A stretch of DNA of 64,000 nucleotides from Rutidosis leptorrhynchoides (taxonomy: Eukaryota; Streptophyta; Magnoliopsida; Asterales; Asteraceae): NCBI RefSeq assembly GCF_046630445.1, contig NC_092333.1, positions 312,571,001 through 312,635,000 on the forward strand. Reading direction: 5' to 3'. The notes under the pieces were generated by a model. That model did no database searches. It saw only the letters and a list, made by a program, of their open reading frames with translations, and had not been told where the DNA came from. Of the stretch, positions 1-10,815 are shown piece by piece. A program made the position numbers and the translations under genes. Positions within the stretch are counted from its first letter, which is position 1. Every line of letters begins with the position of its first letter.

Positions 1-2735
1 GTTAAAATGTATATACATGTAGTGTTTTAATATGTATTCATACACTTTTGAAAGACTTCAAGACACTTATCAAAATACTTCTACTTAACAAAAGTTCTTA
101 CAATTACATCCTCGTTCAGTTTCATCAACAATTCTACTCGTATGCACCCGTATTCGTACTCGTACAATACACAGCTTTTAGATGTATGTACTATTGGTAT
201 ATACACTCCAATGATCAGCTCTTAGCAGCCCATATGAGTCACCTAACACATGTAGGAACCATCATTTGGCAACTAGCATAAAATATCTCATAAAATTACA
301 AAAATATGAGTAATCATTCATGACTTATTTACATGAAAACAAAATTACATATCTTTTATATCTAATCCATACACCAACGACCAAAAACACCTACAAACAC
401 TTTAATTCTTCAATTTTCTTCATCTAATTGATCTCTCTAAAGTTATATCTTCAAGTTCTAAGTGTTCTTCATAAATTCCAAAAGTTCTAGTTTCATAAAA
501 TCAAGAATACTTCCAAGATTGTAAGTTTACTTCCAAGTTTTCTAAATCCATTCCAAGTAATCATCCAAGATCAAGAAACCTTTGTTACTTATAGTAGGTT
601 ATCTTTCTAATACAAGGTAATAATCATATTCAAACTTTAATTCAATTTCTATAACTATAACAATCTTATTTCGAGTGAAAATCTTACTTGAAATTGTTTT
701 CGTGTCATGATTCTGCTTCAAGAACTTTCAAGCCATCCAAGGATCCTTTGAAGCTAGATCTATTTTTCTCATTTCCAGTAGCTTTATCCAGAAAACTTGA
801 GGTAGTAATGATGTTCATAACATCATTCGATTCATACATATAAAGCTATCTTATTCGAAGGTTTAAACTTGTAATCACTAGAATATAGTTTAGTTAATTC
901 TAAACTTGTTCGCAAATAAAAGTTAATCCTTCTAACTTGACTTTTAAAATCAACTAAACACATGTTCTAAATCTATATGATATGCTAACTTAATGATTTA
1001 AAACCTGGAAACACGAAAAACACCGTAAAACCTGATTTACGCAGTCGTAGTAACACCGCGGGCTGTTTTGGGTTAGTTAATTAAAAACTATGATAAACTT
1101 TGATTTAAAAGTTGTTCTTCTGGGAAAATGATTTTTCTTATGAACATGAAACTATATCCAAAAATCATAGTTAAACTCAAAGTGGAAGTATGTTTTCTAA
1201 AATGGTCATCTAGACGTCGTTCTTTCGACTGAAATGACTACCTTTACAAACACGACTTGTAACTTATATTTCCGACTATAACCCTATACTTCTTCTATTT
1301 AGATTCATAAAATAGAGTTCAATATGAAATCATTGCAATCTGATTCACTCAAAACGGATTTAAAATGAAGAAGTTATGGGTAAAACAAGATTGGATAATT
1401 TTTTTCATTATAGCTACGTGAAAATTGGTAACAAATCTATTCCAACCATAACTTAATCAACTTGTATTGTATATTATGTAATCTTGACATACCATAGACA
1501 CGTATACAATGTTTCGACCTATCATGTCGACACATCTATATATATTTCGGAACAACCATAGACACTCTATATGTGAATGTTGGAGTTAGCTATACAGGGT
1601 TGAGGTTGATTCCAAGATATATATAGTTTGAGTTGTGATCAATACTGAGATATGTATACACTGGGTCGTGGATTGATTCAAGATAATATTTATCGATTTA
1701 TTTCTGTACATCTAACTGTGGACAACTAGTTGTAGGTTACTAACGAGGACAGCTGACTTAATAAACTTAAAACATCAAAATATATTAAAAGTGTTGTAAA
1801 TATATTTTGAACATACTTTGATATATATGTATATATTGTTATAGGTTCGTGAATCAACCAGTGGCCAAGTCTTACTTCCTGACGAAGTAAAAATCTGTGA
1901 AAGTGAGTTATAGTCCCACTTTTAAAATCTAATATTTTTGGGATGAGAATACATGCAGGTTTTATAAATAATTTACAAAATAGACACAAGTACGTGAAAC
2001 TACATTCTATTGTTGAATTATCGAAATCGAATATGCCCCTTTTTATTAAGTCTGGTAATCTAAGAATTAGGGAACAGACACCCTAATTGACGCGAATCCT
2101 AAAGATAGATCTATTGGGCCTAACAAACCCCATCCAAAGTACCAGATGCTTTAGTACTTCGAAATTTATATCATATCCGAAGGGTGTCCCGGAATGATGG
2201 GGATATTCTTATATATGCATCTTGTTAATGTCGGTTACCAGGTGTTCACCATATGAATGATTTTTATCTCTATGTATGGGATGTGTATTGAAATATGAAA
2301 TCTTGTGGTCTATTGTTACGATTTCATATATATAGGTTAAACCTATAACTTACCAACATTTTTGTTGACGTTTAAAGCATGTTTATTCTCAGGTGAATAC
2401 TAAGAGCTTCCGCTGTTGCATACTAAAATAAGGACAAGATTTGGAGTCCATGTTTGTATGATATTGTGTAAAAACTGCATTCAAGAAACTGATTTTGATG
2501 TAACATATTTGTATTGTAAACCATTATGTAATGGTCGTGTGTAAACAGGATATTTTAGATTATCATTATTTGATAATCTACGTAAAGCTTTTTAAACCTT
2601 TATTTATGAAATAAAGGTTATGGTTTGTTTTAAAATGAATGCAGTCTTTGAAAAATGTCTCATATAGAGGTCAAAACCTCGTAACGAAATCAATTAATAT
2701 GGAACGTTTTTAATCAATAAGAACGGGACATTTCA
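1..2735 (+). repeat. 5' LTR of element A1 (family A), left-truncated by window edge
   Basis: Collinear with the complete family-A LTRs at 3866-7115 and 28613-32049; position 1 corresponds to about 528 bp into the LTR at 3866. It ends in ACGGGACATTTCA at 2735, immediately followed by GT and the primer site. It contains the block at about 1915-2260 that is also found in family-B LTRs. Short ORFs in it on either strand recur in every copy only because the DNA itself is repeated; I do not call them genes. Confidence 0.93.
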
Positions 2736-2737
2736 GT

Positions 2738-2750
2738 TGGTATCCGAGCG
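2738..2750 (+). other. Primer-binding site of A1 (initiator tRNA-Met type)
   Basis: TGGTATCCGAGCG lies 2 bp after the LTR end. It is one base away from the TGGTATCAGAGCG seen in family B here, which is complementary to the 3' end of plant initiator tRNA-Met and primes minus-strand DNA synthesis. Confidence 0.9.
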
Positions 2751-2944
2751 TTGGGCTTAGAGAACCAAAAAATTTGCATTAGTGTCTCTTGTCGAGTTTG
2801 TTAGGATGCATTAGTGAGTCTGGACTTCGACCGTGTAATCTTTAAAAATGATTGCTTAACATTTTTGTTGGAAACTATATATTATTAACATGTATATATT
2901 ATGTGATATATTAATCTCTTAACATGTTTGATATTGTGTGATAG

Positions 2945-3544
2945 ATGTCTACCTCTAGCACAAATCCCATTGACTCACCTAATAATAACGAAGAGTCGAA
3001 TATATATTGGACTGATTCACAAGTTCCCGAAGAAGAACCGGAAGAAGAATCAGAACCGGAAGAAGAATCAGAACCGGAAGAGGAGGAACCGGAGGAGGAA
3101 ATAGAACCGGTGGGGGAAATAATAAAACGGTTAAGTAAAAGAAAATCCTCAACCAACCGACCAAGGTTAATTATGGTCAATGGTGTTTCCGCCAAGGAAG
3201 CAAAATATTGGGAGGATTACCAATTCTCCGATGAATCGGATTTCGACGAGAATTCCGATGATGTTATAGAAATTACCCAAACTGAATTTAAAAAAGCAAA
3301 AGAAAATAATAAGGGAAAGGGCATAAAAATAGAGAAATCTAATTCCAACCCCGATGAACTTTATATGTATCGTCAACCCCCGAAGCCCTTAAGTTGTAAC
3401 AATGACCCGGGAACCTCTAAACCACCAGGTTTTCCTAAACCGTTGTGGAAAATGACAGCTCGTATTAGGGGAACATCATATATCCCTAGAAACTTGGCAA
3501 AACGAACCAAAACCGAAGAAGAAGAAACGAGCGAGTCAGAATAA
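2945..3544 (+). CDS. ORF1 of family A: acidic protein of unknown function (199 aa)
   Basis: Intact ORF between the PBS and the F-box gene. I do not recognise the protein. The N-terminus is Ser/Asn-rich. Residues about 24-58 are almost all Glu/Pro with a few Ser, in repeated PEEE-type units. A basic stretch (KRLSKRKSSTNRPR) follows, then a conserved middle containing IMVNGVSAKEAKYWEDYQFS and a second acidic patch, then a conserved Pro/Gly-rich part (DPGTSKPPGFPKPLW) and an acidic C-terminus. A second copy at 36990-37610 encodes 206 residues; the two align throughout, with length changes limited mainly to the acidic repeat and a few residues after it. Start chosen because the same ATG context, 3-4 bases after TGTGATAG, is kept in both copies. 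It looks disordered; nucleic-acid or histone binding by the acidic and basic tracts is only a guess. Confidence 0.75.
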   Translation: MSTSSTNPIDSPNNNEESNIYWTDSQVPEEEPEEESEPEEESEPEEEEPEEEIEPVGEIIKRLSKRKSSTNRPRLIMVNGVSAKEAKYWEDYQFSDESDFDENSDDVIEITQTEFKKAKENNKGKGIKIEKSNSNPDELYMYRQPPKPLSCNNDPGTSKPPGFPKPLWKMTARIRGTSYIPRNLAKRTKTEEEETSESE

Positions 3545-3681
3545 GATAGTTGTATTCGTGTGGTGTAATATATGTAATATAGTGTGCTTATGCTTTATGA
3601 TATATGTAAAAATTGCTTGTATTAATAAGTATTTTTTTTATGAATCTAACTCTTGTCTATTTTACAGTATAAAAACACAAA

Positions 3682-3865
3682 ATGGATAGACAACCCAATA
3701 TTTTAAGAGACTTACCCGGAGACATGATTGATGAAATCTTGTCTAGAGTCGGTCAGAATTCTTCGGCACAACTATTTACGGCGAAATCAGTTTGTAAGAC
3801 ATTCAAAGAACGTTCCAAGAATGACTTGGTTTATAAAAGGCTTTCGTTCGAAAGATGGGGGATAT
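3682..3865 (+). pseudogene. F-box gene of element A1, N-terminal part (interrupted by solo LTR)
   Basis: Encodes an N-terminal F-box: NILRDLPGDMIDEILSRVG followed by SSAQLFTAKSVCKTF and LVYKRLSF, the usual leucine/proline F-box pattern that binds SKP1 in SCF ubiquitin ligases. At codon 61 the gene is split by the solo LTR; it resumes in the same frame at 7121 after the duplicated GATAT. The copy in A3 (37748-38440) shows the uninterrupted gene. With its partner half it would make about 230 residues, resembling the small plant F-box family of the At2g35280/At1g67623 type (family assignment from memory). Its place between ORF1 and gag of a chromovirus is unusual. Confidence 0.85.
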
Positions 3866-6800
3866 TGTAGTGACCCGAACTTTTCCATGTTTATATATAT
3901 TAATTGAGATTGATATTTACATGATTAAATGTTTCCAACATGTTAAGCAATCAAACTTGTTAAGACTTGATTAATTGAAATATGTTTCATATAGACAATT
4001 GACCACCCAAGTTGACCGGTGATTCACGAACGTTAAAACTTGTAAAAACTATATGATGACATATATATGGATATATATATAGTTAATATGATACTATGAT
4101 AAGTAAACATATCATTAAGTATATTAACAATGAACTACATATGTAAAAACAAGACTACTAACTTAATGATTTTTAAACGAGACATATATGTAACGATTAT
4201 CGTTGTAAAGACATTTAATGTATATATATCATATTAAGAGATATTCATACATGATAATATCATGATAATATAATAATTTAAAATCTCATTTGATATTATA
4301 AACATTGGGTTAACAACATTTAACAAGATCATTAACCTAAAGGTTTCAAAACAACACTTACATGTAACGACTAACGATGACTTAACGACTCAGTTAAAAT
4401 GTATATACATGTAGTGTTTTAATATGTATTTATACACTTTTGAAAGACTTCAATACACTTATCAAAATACTTCTACTTAACAAAAATGCTTACAATTACA
4501 TCCTCGTTTAGTTTCATCAACAATTCTACTCGTATGCACCCGTATTCGTACTCGTACAATACACAGCTTTTAGATGTATGTACTATTGGTATATACACTC
4601 CAATGATCAGCTCTTAGCAGCCCATGTGAGTCACCTAACACATGTGGGAACCATCATTTGGCAACTAGCATGAAATATCTCATAAAATTACAAAAATATG
4701 AGTAATCATTCATGACTTATTTACATGAAAACAAAATTACATATCCTTTATATCTAATCCATACACCAACGACCAAAAACACCTACAAACACTTTCATTC
4801 TTCAATTTTCTTCATCTAATTGATCTCTCTCAAGTTCTATCTTCAAGTTCTAAGTGTTCTTCATAAATTCCAAAAGTTCTAGTTTCATAAAATCAAGAAT
4901 ACTTTCAAGTTTGCTAGCTCACTTCCAATCTTGTAAGGTGATCATCCAACCTCAAGAAATCTTTGTTTCTTACAGTAGGTTATCATTCTAATACAAGGTA
5001 ATAATCATATTCAAACTTTGGTTCAATTTCTATAACTATAACAATCTTATTTCAAGTGATGATCTTACTTGAACTTGTTTTCGTGTCATGATTCTGCTTC
5101 AAGAACTTCGAGCCATCCAAGGATCCATTGAAGCTAGATCCATTTTTCTCTTTTCCAGTAGGTTTATCCAAGGAACTTAAGGTAGTAATGATGTTCATAA
5201 CATCATTCAATTCATACATATAAAGCTATCTTATTCGAAGGTTTAAACTTGTAATCACTAGAACATAGTTTAGTTAATTCTAAACTTGTTCGCAAACAAA
5301 AGTTAATCCTTCTAACTTGACTTTTAAAATCAACTAAACACATGTTCTATATCTATATTATATGCTAACTTAATGATTTAAAACCTGGAAACACGAAAAA
5401 CACCGTAAAACCGGATTTACGCCGTCGTAGTAACACCGAGGGCTGTTTTGGGTTAGTTAATTAAAAACTATGATAAACTTTGATTTTAAAGTTGTTATTT
5501 TGAGAAAATGATTTTTATTATGAACATGAAACTATATCCAAAAATTATGATTAAATTCAAAGTGGAAGTATGTTTTCTAAAATGGTCATCTAGACGTCGT
5601 TCTTTCGACTGAAATGACTACCTTTACAAAAACGACTTGTAACTTATTTTTCCGACTATAAACCTATACTTTTCTATTTAGATTCATAAAATAGAGTTCA
5701 ATATGAAACCATAGCAATTTTATTCACTCAAAACGGATTTAAAATGAAGAAGTTATGGGTAAAACAAGATTGGATAATTTTTCTCATTTTAGCTACGTGA
5801 AAATTGGTAACAAATCTATTCCAACCATAGCTTAATCAACTTGTATTGTATATTATGTAATCTTGAGATACCATAGACACGTATACAATGTTTCGACCTA
5901 TCATGTCGACACATCTATATATATTTCGGAACAACCATAGACACTCTATATGTGAATGTTGGAGTTAGCTATACAGGGTTGAGGTTGATTCCAAAATATA
6001 TATAGTTTGAGTTGTGATCAATACTGAGATACGTATACACTGGGTCGTGGATTGATTCAAGATAATATTTATCGATTTATTTCTGTACATCTAACTGTGG
6101 ACAACTAGTTGTAGGTTACTAACGAGGACAGCTGACTTAATAAACTTAAAACATCAAAATATATTAAAAGTGTTGTAAATATATTTTGAACATACTTTGA
6201 TATATATGTATATATTGTTATAGGTTCGTGAATCAACCAGTGGCCAAGTCTTACTTCCCGACGAAGTAAAAATCTGTGAAAGTGAGTTATAGTCCCACTT
6301 TTAAAATCTAATATTTTTGGGATGAGAATACATGCAGGTTTTATAAATGATTTACAAAATAGATACAAGTACGTGAAACTACATTCTATGGTTGAAGTAT
6401 CGAAATCGAATATGCCCCTTTTTATTAAGTCTGGTAATCTAAGAATTAGGGAACAGACACCCTAATTGACGCGAATCCTAAAGATAGATCTATTGGGCCT
6501 AACAAACCCCATCCAAAGTACCGGATGCTTTAGTACTTCGAAATTTATATCATATCCGAAGGGTGTCCCGGAATGATGGGGATATTCTTATATATGCATC
6601 TTGTTAATGTCGGTTACCAGGTGTTCACCATATGAATGATTTTTATCTCTATGTATGGGATGTGTATTGAAATATGAAATCTTGTGGTCTATTGTTACGA
6701 TTTGATATATATAGGTTAAACCTATAACTCACCAACATTTTTGTTGACGTTTAAAGCATGTTTATTCTCAGGTGAATATTAAGAGCTTCCGCTGTTGCAT

Positions 6801-7115
6801 ACTAAAATAAGGACAAGATTTGGAGTCCATTTTTGTATGATATTGTGTAAAAACTGCATTCAAGAAACTGATTTCGATGTAACATATTTGTATTGTAAAC
6901 CATTATGTAATGGTCGTGTGTAAACAGAATATTTTAGATTATCATTATTTGATAATCTACGTAAAGCTTTTTAAACCTTTATTTATGAAATAAAGGTTAT
7001 GGTTTGTTTTAAAAATGAATGCAGTCTTTGAAAAACGTCTCATATAGAGGTCAAAACCTCGCAACGAAATCAATTAATATGGAACGTTTTTAATCAATAA
7101 GAACGGGACATTTCA
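3866..7115 (+). mobile_element. Solo LTR, family A, inserted in the F-box gene of A1
   Basis: 3250 bp from TGTAGTGACCCG to GGGACATTTCA, flanked by the 5-bp target duplication GATAT at 3861-3865 and 7116-7120. No PBS or PPT is attached, so it is the product of recombination between the two LTRs of a former full element. Compared with the LTRs of A2 it lacks a segment of about 190 bp near its 5' end, so it belongs to another subfamily. Confidence 0.95.
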
Positions 7116-7120
7116 GATAT

Positions 7121-7620
7121 CACATTGGGAAATCCATAAGTTACGATGTGTTTACTTTGACGCATATATTGCGGGGAACCCAAATGCTATTTTACGCAAC
7201 GGGTTAAGAAATTATTTTGACTCAATATATCCGAATATAGGACTTCGTGATTTAGAAAAAGCGGCTAACATGCAATATAAAGAAGAATGTTATGCTTACG
7301 GGTTAGTAATGTTCGCTTCTCACCAAAGTGAGAACAAGAACTTCGGGCTATAACTATTAAACAAAACGTTCCCACAAGTGACGGAGTCGGTAATTGGGGT
7401 AAGAAATGAGGTTTTTAGATTGTTACAGGACTGTTGGACATTACGTAACCCTCATCCCTTTGACGACGTTACAACACGCTGTCTTATCAACGGCCATAAT
7501 GGTTATGTTCCACAAGACCAAGGATGGGAAGTAGTCCTAGTAAAACCAGAATGCATGACTTGTTTCTGGACGTATGAATTACGTGTCTTTATTGCCTTTG
7601 CTGAATGACTTATGTACTAG
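7121..7620 (+). pseudogene. F-box gene of element A1, C-terminal part
   Basis: Continues the frame of 3682-3865. It encodes a region with GNPNAILRNGLRNYF and ANMQYKEECYAYGLVMFAS, which looks like the helical Sel1-like segment of plant F-box proteins of the At2g35280 type. The C-terminus has PECMTCFWTYELRVF with a CxxC pair. Two stop codons break it: TAA at 7351-7353, where A3 has a Leu codon, and TGA at 7606-7608, where A2 has CGA and A3 CAA; the ancestral stop is TAG at 7618-7620. Apart from these the frame is open, so decay seems recent compared with its divergence from the A3 copy. Confidence 0.82.
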
Positions 7621-7810
7621 CTAGAATTATCTTCACAACCATCTTGTATCAAATTTATTGTGTGCTATATTTCATGCTATATGTAAAATAAGCGGTATTG
7701 TAAGTTTGTAAAATATTGTGTAAAAGTTTGAACGCGAAATATTATTATAATCAGTTTTTCATATAGAATTGTAGTAGTTGAATTGTATATTAGCTACTAA
7801 GTATGAACTT

Positions 7811-7829
7811 AACGAGTAGGTACTACCTT
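7811..7829 (+). other. Degenerate PPT-like hairpin upstream of gag (A1)
   Basis: AACGAGTAGGTACTACCTT, about 115 bp before the gag ORF. It is the mutated form of the inverted repeat CGGGTAGGTACTACCCG seen intact in A2 (19784-19800). Confidence 0.55.
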
Positions 7830-7925
7830 AATTTAAACTTATAAAACGCTAATATGAAGAAAAAGCTTTTATAAATGAGTTCATATTATGCTACGAGATA
7901 CTATTGACTACTCTTAATATTCTGT

Positions 7926-8269
7926 ATGATTAACTTGTTTCATTTGACTATTTTCAAGGAAATGGCACCAACTACTCGACACACCTTGAATATGAGCAAA
8001 GAAGAATTTCGTGCCTTTCTTGCTTCAAACATAGCCGCAGTACAGGCTGCGCTACATACCAACAATAACCTTGGATATAGCAGTACAGGAAATCGTGTAG
8101 GATGCACCTACAAAGAATTCACTGCCTGCAAACCTTTGGAATTTGATGGAACCGAAGGACCGATCGGATTGAAACGGTGGATCGAGAAGGTCGAATCAGT
8201 GTTTTCCATAAGTAAGTGTACTGAAGAGGACAAAGTGAAGTACGCTACGCATACCTTCACAGGTACTGC
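7926..8269 (+). pseudogene. gag of element A1, N-terminal part
   Basis: Encodes the N-terminus of a Tekay/Del-type Gag with the pattern KPLEFDGTEGPIGLKRWIEK and FSISKCTEEDKVKYATHTFTG. The frame is open from ATG 7926; a second in-frame ATG in ATGGCACC follows 13 codons later, and both are kept in A2 and A3, so the true start is undecided. The copia element starting at 8270 interrupts it; after the duplicated ACTGC the frame resumes at 16338. Gag would form the virus-like particle and bind the RNA genome. Confidence 0.85.
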
Positions 8270-9355
8270 TGAAGGTATTTCATATGCCCGAGAGACATAT
8301 TAAATTATTGTGGCTAATAGGTTATGATCCAAGTCGGGTCATACCCAATAACAAACTTACCGACACCTTATTCGTATTTGATCTTAGCGATTGGTTCGTT
8401 GATTAAATACGCGACACTTGAATTTTAGAAAATGGTTTCTAAATTATTAACACTTGATATGTATATATAAATTATGGAATAATTTATATAAGGATTTAAT
8501 TATTTATAGGTTAAATAATTAATTAAGTTATGTTACATTTTATAAATTGGTTTTGTAAAATATACATAACAAATATGCAAGCTTATAAAATGAGTTTTAT
8601 AAAATTAAGTTTTATAAAAACTGATTTCACAAATCAGTCTTTTAACAACTACTTTATATAATAACATGGTAATGTGAGTGACATGGGAGTTGTAATAAGC
8701 ATGCAATTGTTTATTAGTGACTACCCATGCTTAACCAAGACCAAGACATAGTGTTCTACACACACACATGCATTCAAACACATCAATAAGCTTGCAAACT
8801 GCTCAGTTTTTCCAGCCCCATGTGGCTGTCCAAAAACGTGGTTAAGGGCTGAAACAAAGGGTTGTTCAAGCTCATTAACAAGTGAAATTCAAGTGTAATA
8901 AATCCTAACCAATAGCTAGGGTGTTGGTGCATAGTTTGGGGTATAATCTCTTGAGGTTTCATGCTTTTGAAACTTGCATTCCACATCATCTCTTGAAGAG
9001 TTTGCTGTCCAGATTTTTGGGTTCAAAGGAAGTGGGTTTCAAGCTAGATTAACAAGGGTGTTAAGGTTATAAAGTCTAGCTAACTTAAGGGTGGTGTTGG
9101 AGGATCAAAGGCTTGAAGTTCTACACATTTGTTCATCATCTTACTACCATTTTGGACAGCCCTTAAACTTGTTTTAAGGAGGTATAAAACTCTTTCCTTT
9201 CTTGTTAATTTGTAAGCATAATTTCATAACTTGATCCTTGTGGGATTTAGCTTTAATTGGTTTAAAGATTAAACAAGTAAATTGGTAATTACACGCTTCC
9301 GTTTTCTTATAATCTTAAATGGTTTTAAGATATATGAACTTGTTAAATCCCAACA
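8270..9355 (+). repeat. 5' LTR of the copia element
   Basis: 1086 bp, TG...CA ends. A plausible TATA box (TATAAAA) lies at 9183-9189, about 170 bp before the LTR end. Compared with the 3' LTR I see three substitutions (in ATTATTGTGG, GCATTCCAC and CTTCCGTT) and no indels. Confidence 0.95.
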
Positions 9356-9356
9356 T

Positions 9357-9369
9357 TGGTATCTAGAGC
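9357..9369 (+). other. Primer-binding site of the copia element
   Basis: TGGTATCTAGAGC, one base after the LTR. It is a one-base-longer variant of the tRNA-Met complement. Confidence 0.85.
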
Positions 9370-10815
9370 CGAAGTTGTTGAAATATGCTTCGAATTGTAG
9401 TCTTTAAACCCACTAAATTTGCATTCTAAGTACATGCATGAATATGGAATGCAAAAATTTTCGGGTTTGGGAGGGTTGGTATAGTTGGCCGATTTTAGGA
9501 AGAGTTCCAAATGGGTTTGGAACTTGCAAATTGGTCAATTTTGTTGTATGTTTAAGTTCACAATCAATGCCTTGACCTTATGATGTTTGCATGTGTGTTT
9601 GAATGGATATTTGCTTGGTTGATTTATTATTTTAATATGGTTGTAATATTCATTCAATTTGGTTTGTAAAATTAATTATTCATTTGGTATGTAATATTAA
9701 TTTTGGTTATGTAATTTATTTTATATTTGGCATGTAAAATAGATTAGGTTGTATTTTCATTTTCTAGACAAAATGTATTAGGATATATTTTGTAACAAGA
9801 TGAAGATGCATGAAGATCACAAGGAAGAACACAAGAAGCATGTGGATGCAAGGTTAAGTGGGAGGTTAAAACCTCTTACTTTGTGTTTTACCCATTGACC
9901 GGTGGCATTTTGTTTTCGGCTAAACAAAATGTCTACCAAAAGGCTTGATTGTGAACATTTGTTTTGCATGCGTGGTTGTTTTAATTTCTTGTATGATTGT
10001 GGATTGTATGTTTGTATGCTACAAGTTAATCCCACATGTTAACAACAAAAAAAACTAAAATTTAATTGGTTAAATTAGACGTATTAATGACATGCAAAAC
10101 GACAATTTAATTGGTTAAATTAAAAGCAACTAAAGACCTTAATAAATGGTTATTAAGAACAAGAAAGGATTACACATATAAAATGGTTTATATCAAAGTA
10201 ATAAAATTGGATTTATTACATGACATGAAAAATGGATTTTCAAATGTACCATACACTAAATGCATGTTGGTGTATGGCATAAAAGTTTTCTCAAACTAGA
10301 ATTAATGAAAACTTAAAATCCCTTTTACAAACAAGGAAAACAAGTTTAACGCCATCCTTTTGTGTGACACTTAAGCATGTTAGGGAACTCATGATGGGAT
10401 AAAGGTCACCTAACCGTCATGAACAAACTAATGTGGTTAAGGTGAATTTGACATGCTTGTGGGATAAAGGTCACCTAACCACCTGTACGTTAAGTTTACA
10501 CGTTTATACAAGTAGGACAACTTGATTTGGGAATCATGAACTTAGGGTCACCGAAGCATGAGGAACAAATAGGCGTTGATGGGATAAATATGCCATGCAA
10601 AAGGATTGCATGATCCCATACCTTAGAAGTTGCAAAAGGATTGCAATTGTCATGGAATGACTACCTAGCTAAATCAAATAACGGGATAAAGGTCACCTAA
10701 CCGAAATTTGGTTTACCGTTGGATTCTAAAATTTAACATGGATCAATTAAACTAAAAGGGTATTGATTGTTAAATTATAAATCAATTCTTAAACAAACTT
10801 TGTCAAATTTTGTAG
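9370..10815 (+). other. Untranslated leader of the copia element
   Basis: No convincing ORF. A 20-base unit GGGATAAAGGTCACCTAACC occurs exactly three times, at 10396-10415, 10461-10480 and 10683-10702, each in a different context. It may be a duplicated leader motif involved in packaging or translation, but nothing in the sequence proves this. Confidence 0.6.

Noticed and set aside
48-281. 77-codon plus-strand ORF recurring at 17521-17754 and 29362-29595
   Set aside because: Same reason: LTR sequence. The solo LTR at 3866 has it disrupted, so there is no sign of constraint.
1726-1989. 87-codon minus-strand ORF recurring at 6105-6368, 31040-31303 and partly at 19199
   Set aside because: It lies inside the family-A LTR and is repeated because the LTR is repeated; there is no similarity to a known protein and no start or codon signal beyond chance.
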